Source: Paraspadella gotoi (Eukaryota; Chaetognatha). Taken from it: a stretch of DNA of 64,000 nt. Below the pieces are notes generated by a model. The model saw only the letters and a list, made by a program, of their open reading frames with translations, had not been told where the DNA came from and did no database searches. How positions within the stretch are numbered: position 1 is the first letter of the stretch; every line of letters starts with the position of its first letter. Positions 56,311 to 64,000 of the stretch are shown in pieces. The stretch spans positions 10,776,036 to 10,840,035 of the forward strand of contig CM119270.1 of NCBI GenBank assembly GCA_051294375.1. The letters run 5' to 3'. The position numbers were made by a program, and so were the translations under genes.

Positions 56311-57048
56311 AGTGTGTGTGTGTGTATGGATGACAAGTAGAAGGGAAATAAAATGAAGAGGATTGAGGAGAAAAGGGCTGGAGCAAAGTTACTTAGGGAA
56401 AAGAGTCAGAAGAAAACAGTGAGGGTTGGGAGGAAAGAAATAAAAAGAATATTTGAATAGCGGGAGGGAGATATATTTGATGGGAGGGAGGCAGAAAGAG
56501 AGCGAGATGACATTAAATGGGATAAAACTAAGATTAGTAATATGAAAAAGGAATTTTAATTGGTATAGAGGATGAAGATAAGTAATTGCACAAAAAATGA
56601 GAGGCGATAAAGATATGGAAGGAGAAAGAAGGGAAGAAAAATTGCGAGAAAGTAAAACCAAATAATAGAATGAATTGTTTTTGATTTTCTTTTTTTTTAG
56701 AGTGAGGTGGCGAATACCCATAGGAAAAACGACGGTTGCGGCGGCGGCTGCGTTGAACTCACCCTTTCCACTTCTGAGGGTGAGAAGTTTAAACGTTGGC
56801 CGTAACCCAAGGAGGAATTTCAGTCTAAAGTCGGTTCGATGTAATTTCTTACGAGAATGTTGTTAACATTTTTGTGAATAAGATGTAAAAATACGGAGTT
56901 CATACTCAATCGCTGTTTCCGTCAAATCACCCATCCTTCCAAAATCTTATATATCCCGTTTGCCGTCATATTTCCAGTTTTATTTTATTCACGACGGTAA
57001 AGGTTTCATAATTATGGTCTTCGTCGTCGCAGTTATCGTCACCATTTT

Positions 57049-57052
<4 letters not shown>

Positions 57053-57092
<40 letters not shown>
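57053..57092. repeat. (CGT)n trinucleotide repeat
   Basis: About 12 CGT units with one CGC. It gives poly-Arg or poly-Ser in translation but has no coding context. Confidence 0.9.
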
Positions 57093-57093
<1 letters not shown>

Positions 57094-57526
57094 AGATTTT
57101 CAGTTCCTGACCCAGTTTCGATTCCGTCCCTTGGAGACGGTGAGAGTTTTCCGCCGTGAACGTGAAAGAAAACATCGCTGCGAAGATGAATGGATTTGAA
57201 GCGGTGAGAGCTGCTTCGAGCGAATCCCGCGAAAATGAATAGAGTCAGCGAGTTAAATATGAATAAAATGAATAAAAGATTTTAATAACCTAAAAATAAA
57301 TGAAAATTCAATGAAAAATATGAATAAAATAAGTTTCTTGATTTTGTTCATGATTTTGGCATTGAGTTTTTGGAGAAAAGGAATTACTGGCCATTTCAAA
57401 AGTACTATTATTAAAGTATTATTATTATCATCATCATCATAATCATCACCATCACCATCTCCATTGACGTTTTCACCAGCATAATCCCCTCCTCTTAACT
57501 TCCTCCGTCCCCCGGTCAGTGTCTCA

Positions 57527-57540
57527 GTCACCATGGCAAC
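57527..57540. promoter_or_regulatory. X-box-like motif (RFX consensus)
   Basis: GTCACCATGGCAAC fits GTNRCC-N2-RGYAAC, the site for RFX transcription factors. It lies inside intron 3, not next to a known promoter. It is a motif match only. Confidence 0.3.
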
Positions 57541-58280
57541 GCAGAGAATCCATTGTTGTCGGATGATAGTTTCACCTAACGACACCCAAAGGGCTGAAAG
57601 GGAAAAAAATGGAAAAATAGAGGGGGAAAGGGCAGTGAAGAAAAAATGACACGAACGGGAAATGGCAAAAATGGACGAAAAGGTCAAAAATCATATGAGA
57701 GTGACAAAACGACTAAAAAATTTTAGAAAAATTAGTAAAATACCATGATAAAAATATAAACAAAAACGGAAAACGATTAAAAACAAGATTAACAGAATAA
57801 GGGGAAAAAAAATAAAAGAACAAAAAAAATATCAGATCATTTTTGACCAGTATTACTAGACAAAGTAGAATAGTTTTTGTTTTCTTTTTACAACGTTTTA
57901 TAAAGTAAAAAGAAAACAAAAACTCCTCAACTTTTTCTACTAATTTCGAAACAACGAAATGAATGGAAATTATCCCACCAGTATTACTAAAATATAAACG
58001 TCACGGGAAAAATAAGAGATATAATTTTAAAAAAAAAATTTAATTAAGTAAAACGTTTGAACTTAGTAAACGGTTTATATGAACTAATATGAAGACGTTC
58101 AAAGACAAAAAAACAAGAGAAGAAAAGAAGGAAAAAAATAAAATTATCAAGAAAAAGAGGAGGAAAGAGAAGAAAAGTGGGTCTCTGGGCGAGAAAAAAT
58201 CTTTTTCCGTAATTCATTCCATCGGCAGTTATTCGCTGGCTTCTGTGATGGAGAACGCCTCTCGGACAAAAACTATGGCT

Positions 58281-58282
<2 letters not shown>

Positions 58283-58333
<51 letters not shown>
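58283..58333. repeat. (GA)n microsatellite
   Basis: About 25 AG units, 270 bp before exon D. Confidence 0.93.
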
Positions 58334-58338
<5 letters not shown>

Positions 58339-58605
58339 GAAGACAGAGAGAGTAAAAAGTCCATTTGGCTTCTCTGTCATGGACTGCCCCTTGCTTACAG
58401 TTACCAACTTATCAGTTCCCTTCATGTGGCTTTCTTCCAACAACAGACGACCAATTAACAGGAAAACTTGCTTTGAGGTTTGAGCTCTTAAAGCCCTGAG
58501 CTCTTCTTCTGTGGGGAAAACTTGTTACCTCTTACCAATTCCAAATATATATAAACTTCCATTCACCCATTCACGTCAGGAAACTTACCCCGATCCTTTC
58601 CGCAG

Positions 58606-58776
58606 AGACCTCCTCCGCCATCCCCTGTCCCTTCAAACCGCCTTACCAATTCACCTACGACGACGGCTACCAAGTCTGCGACAACCGGGACTCCAGGATC
58701 GACTCTTGCGCAGACGACACCAAAGTCATCTTCAGGCAAAAGTCTTGTCCGGATTGGAAGGAGCAGCCGCCGCACG
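58606..58776 (+). CDS. Exon D: Cys-rich DUF7043-like domain
   Basis: A pyrimidine-rich acceptor ending CCGCAG precedes 58606, and GTGAGT follows 58776. With the base carried over from exon C it reads ETSSAIPCPFKPPYQFTY, then DDGYQVCDNRDSRIDSCADD, then TKVIFRQKSCPDWKEQPPH, and ends one base into a codon (phase 1). The CPF-x(3)-Y-x-FTY start, followed by C, S-x-I-x-x-C and F-x(4)-C, is how I recall the DUF7043 type of the same arthropod proteins, which follows the N-terminal domain. The order A-B-C-D therefore matches the family architecture. Downstream domains (a DUF7042-like WEDG...YRCF unit would be next) were not found before 64000, so the gene is incomplete here. Confidence 0.88.
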
Positions 58777-59317
58777 GTGAGTGAGGAGGGAAGGGTGAAA
58801 GGGGCGGGAAAGGGGGGAGTTGGGGTTGGGGAGGTGTTGAGAAGGGTTTTTTGGTGGTTGATGTTGGACTGAGGCGAAGACAATGCTACTTAAACTGACA
58901 GTCGGACACAATGTCACATTTTCTTAAAAAAGCCGTGCGCCTCTATCTTCGATTAAAAAAAAAAATGTCGTGGAAAAGATAGGGAAAAAAAAACTTGGTT
59001 AAGCGAAGACCATTAAGGGCGGGTAATATCTCACCCAAGACTCGACCGTCGTTGGCGAGATGGACGGGAAAAAATGGCGGATTCTATGGTGGCTCATTAT
59101 TAATTTTTTTTTTGTTTCTTTCGTTGTTTCTATTTAAATGATCTCGATTTCCCTCTCTGAGGTTTTTTTATTATTTTACCATAATATTTATTTTCAAAAC
59201 TTTCATATATACTCGCTTTCTTGCATCTGAAACATAAAACAAGCAAAGTCGAACGGATTTTAAGTGACACTTCAACATACAACCCTTTTAATTGGCAGCA
59301 TTGGCGAAAATAATGAA

Positions 59318-59400
59318 GAAAAGGGGTATGAGGTATGAGGCAGCCATAAAATAACGAATAAAAGGGGTATGAGGTATGAGGCATGAGGTATGAGCCATAA
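59318..59400. repeat. GGTATGAGGTATGAG repeat
   Basis: Two clusters of GGTATGAGGTATGAGG separated by about 35 bp. Confidence 0.8.
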
Positions 59401-59487
59401 ACGCCATCTCGTTTTTCACTCATAAAGTTGATCTCATTCTCTCTTTCCTATCGAACTTTTTTCTTCTGAAAAAATTCATTTTCCTGA

Positions 59488-59855
59488 GTAGTTTTTCATC
59501 TCTAAAAGGCCATCCTGCCTTCTTTTCATCTCTAAAAGGCCATCCTGCCTTCTTTTCATCTCTAAAAGGCCATCCTGCCTTCTTTTCATCTCTAAAAGAC
59601 CATCCTGCCTTGTTTTCATCTCTAAAAGGCCATCCTGCCTTTTTTTTTCATCTCTAAAAGGCCATCCTTCCCTCTTTTTCATCTCTAAAAGACCATCCTG
59701 CCTTCTTTGCATCTCTAAAAGCCATTCTGCCTTCTTTTCATCTCTAAAAGGCCATCCTACCCTCTTTTCATCTCTAAAAGGCCATCCTACCCTCTTTTCA
59801 TCTCTAAAAGGGCCATCCTGCCTTCTTTTCATCTCTAAAAGGCCATTCTGCCTTC
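59488..59855 (-). repeat. 30-bp minisatellite, 12 copies, open frame on the minus strand
   Basis: Twelve copies of a unit near TCATCTCTAAAAGGCCATCC plus TGCCTTCTTT. Because most units are 29-31 bp with compensating changes, one minus frame stays open for 118 codons and encodes a repeated MKRRQDGLLE / DEKRVGWPFR peptide. It starts and ends within the repeat and has no promoter, splice or domain evidence, so it is listed as a repeat and not a gene. Confidence 0.9.
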
Positions 59856-60203
59856 TATTGAGAAACCTTTCTTAGGTTTATTAGTTTCTCATTTTTTCTC
59901 CTTTTTCACATTAGTTTTATAATCATCATCGTATGATTTGGTTTTCGTCGTCATTACTCATGTAAGCATTTTTTTTTTTTTTTGGCCCACCCAACATATT
60001 TTATTTGTTTCCTCTCAAACCCATCCCCGTCCTACGTCCCGCCGAAAAAAAATACCGCCATTTTTTTTATATCGTAGGAGTTTACTATACTAGTAGCACA
60101 TTCTTTTCTGCCGATTTTGGTGCGTACATTTGCATTAGTTTAAACTTGAATGTCCTGTAGTAAGCATAACCCGTCTCGGTTCGGCTTTAACTGTCAGCTC
60201 ATT

Positions 60204-60208
<5 letters not shown>

Positions 60209-60249
<41 letters not shown>
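60209..60249. repeat. (CT)n microsatellite
   Basis: About 20 CT units. Confidence 0.95.
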
Positions 60250-60251
<2 letters not shown>

Positions 60252-61710
60252 CATTTCCCCCCCCAACCTCTGCTTTCACTAACAACTAAAGCGGCTATAG
60301 AATTTGGCAGATTTGAAGCCCCACTTTCCGAGTCTCCCCCACCCCAGCCCTCCACTTCATCCATCTTAGGATTGCTTTTCTCCCATTTTTCATCTTTATT
60401 CTCTTTTCGTTAAATTACATTAGTAGAATTCCATCTACTTCTCTCTATAAGTAAAAAAGATAACCGGAGACAGATAATATGTTCATGTGTCGAGTTGTCA
60501 TTTATGCATAATAGTTTGGTTGTAAAATATGAATAGCGTAAATCTATTTAAATATTCGTGTGAAGAATAATAGTTTCATACATTAACTTTCTCTACTTAA
60601 TCCGTTGGTTTCATATTTCCAGTGGTGATGGATAAAAAAAGCGTTTTGCGTTCAGAGCCTGTTCTCGTGATAGCTTTTAACCATGGTGATCGCGCTATAT
60701 TTTTTTCAGCTCGTCTTCTTACAAAACAAATATCATTTATTCTCCTGTCAATTGTATGAACGAACATTGACATTTTTTAGTTTGATTCATTATTTCTTTC
60801 TCATAAAAAACGTAAAATATTAAACGTAAAACCGAAAGAAGGAAGAGGAGGGAAATATAGAAGAGGAAGAGGAGTCATAAAAGGAGCAGGAGGAGCTTTT
60901 TCATTTCCCGTCTCTTTTCTTGGATAAAAGAACAAAAGAACAAAAGAAAGAAAAAAAAAGAACGAAAAATAGAAGGAAAAAAGAAGAGAAAGAAAAAAAC
61001 GAATTAAAAAGAAAAAAAAATTAAACAAAAGGGAAACGAAGTTGCAAACTATTAATAAACGAGACGGTATTGCTGTTGCAAAAGAGAACGACCGTTATAA
61101 CGACGACGAAAACGACGGCATTGATGATGACGAAGACGACAACGCTCTAACGACTATGACAACGACCGAACGACCTCTTCGTCAATAAAAAGACGACGAC
61201 GAAAACGACAACGACAACGACGATGTCGTCTCACGCGCTATAGTCTTTCATTTCGGAGCGAGGCTTAACAATTTTTCGAACTGATTCTCTTTGACGTCAA
61301 TTGCGCCTCGTTTGACGTTATTCATCCGCCCCGTTCGACGTCCGAAAGCGTCACCGATGACGTTCATCCGGCCGTTTTGTCGTCGTTGTTTTCCACGCGT
61401 GGCGTGGCTTCGTTCAAGCGTCATTGTCGTCGGCGTCACCAGCGTCGACGGGTGAACAAAAGAACAAAGCTACGCGCGAAAATCATTCGAACGACGAAAC
61501 TTTTGAAAGGACTTGGAAGTGCGCCCCTTGTGGCTGTACTTAATTCGCTGCTCTATGGCAGACGACTCCTGTATGGAGCTGCCCACGCGACTTGTCCACG
61601 AGTCAAAAAAACTTTGTTTACTCTCCTTATCTTTTAACTTTCGATGGCTCAATCTGGCGCCGACAGTTTACCACCTCCTTACCTACCAGCTCCAACACTA
61701 ACGCAAGTCT

Positions 61711-61734
61711 CTCTCTCATCTCTCTCTCTCTCTT

Positions 61735-61793
<59 letters not shown>

Positions 61794-61840
61794 TCTCCTC
61801 TCTCTTCTCTCTTCTCTCTCCTTTCTCGTCGTTATTTCCT
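61711..61840. repeat. CT-rich tract
   Basis: A long interrupted CT tract with a perfect core at about 61738-61778. Confidence 0.9.
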
Positions 61841-62539
61841 TCTTTTCTCTCTCCTTCTTTCTTCACTCCTCTCCTTCTCGCCTCCCGTCGACGGCGAAAG
61901 AGGGATTAATTGAAAGAGCGAAGAGTTTCATTCAAAATTCAGCGACGACTCGGGGAGGAAAGGGGGGGGCGGTGGCGAAGCAAATGGTGGGTTAATTCCC
62001 AGGTCGGGGGCAGAAGCAAACTATGAGAGGCAGCTATAGATTTTAAGCAAATAAGGAGTCTGGCAACATAATGGGACAGTGGTATAACGCGGGGAAGAAA
62101 ATAACTAGAGGAGAAAAACTAAAGTAGTTTGGTGAGGAATTTAGGTTGGTTTCTTGGTGACAAGAAAGGTTGGTTATCTGTCGTCGATTCTATGCGGAAG
62201 GAATTGGAAGGAAAAGAAGGTAAACAAAAACGTTTTACTCTGACCTGGATGATGAGGAAATTAGAATTCGAGTTTGAATCAAAGCCCAAGTCTTTTTCTG
62301 TTAAGGCTCGAATTGAGTTTCTCTATAAAGCAAATCCTCATTGATTCCATTGTCGACCTCAATCGGTGAACGTCAACGACGATCACGGATTTCACAAAAA
62401 CAAATTTAAAAAAAGTTAAACAAAAGATCCTTTCTACGGCGTTGTAGTATAGACAAACACTTTTTTCGAAAGGTAAGTTAAGTTTGTTAAGTTCTGTTGT
62501 GGAAGGTTGGTTTTGTGTTTCGTCTGTTTTTAATATTTA

Positions 62540-64000
62540 ATATTAATATTAATATATAATAAGCTATCTTGCCGCTGACTTTGGGCAGGCTTTGGTGCTT
62601 TAAGGCCTCCATCACTCTTACAAGATAATGACAGATATTTTACTTTGCGTTGGTATTAATCTTAAGCTACTGTTTCGTAGCTTTGAGTTGACTGGCTAAG
62701 TTTGGCAAGTTTGACTGTTGGTATCCAATTTAAAATTGGCAACGAGCGACCCAAAACTTTTTAGTCTGAACCCAGCTCCCCCCGGGCCCAAGCCCGTCCG
62801 TACCGAGCGCGAGCAGACAAAGCTTTTCGACTCTCAGACTCAGTTTCAGCAATTAGTATGTCGATCGCATTCTCCCAGTCGAAAATGAGAGAGAATGAGA
62901 GCTCTAAAACCGGTTTCAAGTAAAATTAAAAATATTCCTCCTAGTCCTATCAGTCTCTCGCACTAGCTCCTCACTCCGCGCTACTGAATAATATTATTCC
63001 TAGGTAATCTAACTACAACTGCTCTTAAGAATAAAAGCTTCCTAATACGATTGTAAAAGTGAGACTAAGCTAGTATACATCTGACGGCATTACTGCATTA
63101 CTATGTCTCTGCGCCTAACTTATTTAAAACCACCTCTTGTGAGTAAAAACCTACATAATCTTACACCATATAGAATAGTTGCATCTTGCTATGGATGATT
63201 TAATATATTTTCTGTTAAGATGCATGACAGCCAGATAAATTTAAATTACCAGACATAAATTAACACATCCTTTCAGCGACTGCTACCCACTTGACACTAT
63301 GAAGCACATAGTAAGATAGGGGTCTGTGACAGCAGATAAGAGAAATTTCATCACAGACCCATCGCCTACCACCTGATATTCCACTAACACTATGAATCCA
63401 TAGTTAATAATGTGTGGAACGAAAGCAAATGCATTAGTCCAATATTCATAATCTCAATATTCCAAAAGGCCTACGCCTACACACACTGTAACCCCCACAC
63501 TAATAGAAATACATGCAAGCATTAAAACTGATAGCCCAATAAAGGCTAAGGCCCTGCGAGAAAACAGATTCCAGAAAGAATTAGATGTTTATACATCATC
63601 AAGGCCCATACGTCTACCCACTGTTAACACCACTACACTTTATCTCAAAGCATACAAACAAGATAGCTCCAAGGATATAAGAGCTACGAGGTTTGCTAAA
63701 TAGAAGTTGATGCAAGACAAACATGCCAAAAACAAAATTTCATTCATATTGGGCACGTCCGTGGGGCGTAGCCCGACTGCTAACCACTACACACTATTGT
63801 AAGCCTTTAGGTAAGGGTGATGGACAGCAGGAACAATTTACAATTACGAGCCCATCTCTTGAGCTACACCACCAGATAATTCCAGCTACGCGCGGGAACA
63901 TTCTGTCCTATGATCGCCCATCACCGTAAGTGGACAAAGCCTCAGGAAATTGAAGATTTGCATTCATCAGCCTCTTGCTAACCCACCTGCTCAAATCCAC
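62540..64000. other. Compositionally distinct end region
   Basis: After an AATATT run (62530-62560) the GA/CT tracts and poly-A/T typical of the window disappear. The DNA becomes rich in CA and CTA words (CCCACTGTTAACACCACTAC, CACACACTGTAACCCCC). A 10-bp hairpin, GGGTCTGTGA and TCACAGACCC, lies at about 63319-63360. No gene recognised. It may be a transposon or another repeat family. Confidence 0.45.
63758..63802 (-). other. tRNA-like A-box motif (possible SINE)
   Basis: On the minus strand GTGTGTAGTGGTTAGCAGTC followed by GGGCTACGCC resembles the 5' part of tRNA-derived SINEs (A box around TAGTGGTTAGCA). A B box at the proper distance was not found. Confidence 0.3.

Larger units (their letters stand above)
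53922..58605 (+). other. Intron 3, about 4.7 kb
   Basis: Donor GTAAGT at 53922; acceptor CTTTCCGCAG ending at 58605. It holds a GATGGAGGA minisatellite (54639-54965), GAAGCGG-type repeats (about 55325-55415), a GC-rich open island (55920-56160), a GA tract (56250-56305), CGT repeats (57053-57092) and a GA tract (58283-58333). No further exon with family similarity was recognised. Confidence 0.75.
58777..64000 (+). other. Start of intron 4, open at the window end
   Basis: Donor GTGAGT at 58777. No later exon of the family was recognised. Contents: the 30-bp minisatellite, CT tracts at 60209-60249 and about 61711-61840, GAC-rich sequence at 61100-61240, and a distinct 3' portion from about 62540. 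Confidence 0.6.

Noticed and set aside
56701-56779. Candidate exon after TTTTTTTTAG with a following GTGAG in intron 3
   Set aside because: Its length (79 nt) would break the phase between exons C and D, which join perfectly without it, and the peptide has no family similarity.
58511-58780. 89-residue frame overlapping exon D
   Set aside because: It is in another frame than the conserved Cys-rich reading and does not respect the splice sites; it is a shadow of exon D.
63460-63700. Possible mitochondrial insertion (ACATGCAAGC and CA-rich words)
   Set aside because: Only short words resemble mitochondrial rRNA; no longer alignment, tRNA or protein frame could be made by eye.
1-64000. CRISPR arrays, bacterial operons or phage-like systems
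   Set aside because: The window is eukaryotic intron DNA. The tandem repeats seen have no unique equal-length spacers and no associated genes.

Overview
This window is animal nuclear DNA, very probably from an arthropod. It is intron-rich, packed with (GA)n/(CT)n microsatellites and transposon remains, and holds one gene that can be read with confidence. Four short exons on the + strand (6407-6554, 53630-53700, 53802-53921, 58606-58776) have canonical GT/AG borders and mutually compatible phases. Joined, they give about 170 residues of a cysteine-rich secreted protein of the uncharacterised arthropod family whose domains I remember as DUF7044 and DUF7043. The species cannot be named from the sequence. 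The signal-peptide exon and the 3' exons lie outside the window or were not found. The first visible intron is about 47 kb long, and nearly everything else in the window lies in introns of this gene.

Layout. 1-3960: non-coding DNA with two large N gaps. 3961-10350: an inverted duplication folded about the (GA)n tract at ~6310-6406, plus direct repeats; it contains exon A and a broken inverted copy of that exon. 10351-11972: non-coding DNA, including a block found again at 21.4 kb. 11973-15962: a badly frameshifted Ty3/gypsy retrotransposon (RT and integrase recognisable). 16021-19020: a third, strongly diverged copy of the exon A region. 19099-24315: a 2.3 kb block present twice in tandem. 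24479-32581: ordinary intron with a 214 bp TA-flanked MITE. 32607-51070: an 18.5 kb imperfect palindrome with its axis near 42976. 51071-53629: end of the intron, with a decayed Tc1/mariner element (52519-53490). 53630-58776: exons B, C and D. 58777-64000: downstream intron, including a 30-bp minisatellite and a compositionally different last 1.5 kb.

The main structural message is that much of the window is present in two or three copies differing by many single-base indels. The outer left edges of both palindromes coincide exactly with 25-N gaps, and there are five such gaps in all. This pattern fits long-read gap filling and/or joining of divergent haplotypes better than genuine segmental duplication, so intron length and copy number should be treated as provisional. 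The arms are still informative: the right arm of the large palindrome acts as an empty-site allele for two insertions in the left arm, and the inverted copy of exon A preserves the splice acceptor that the intact copy has lost. No rRNA gene, complete tRNA gene, CRISPR array or operon was seen.
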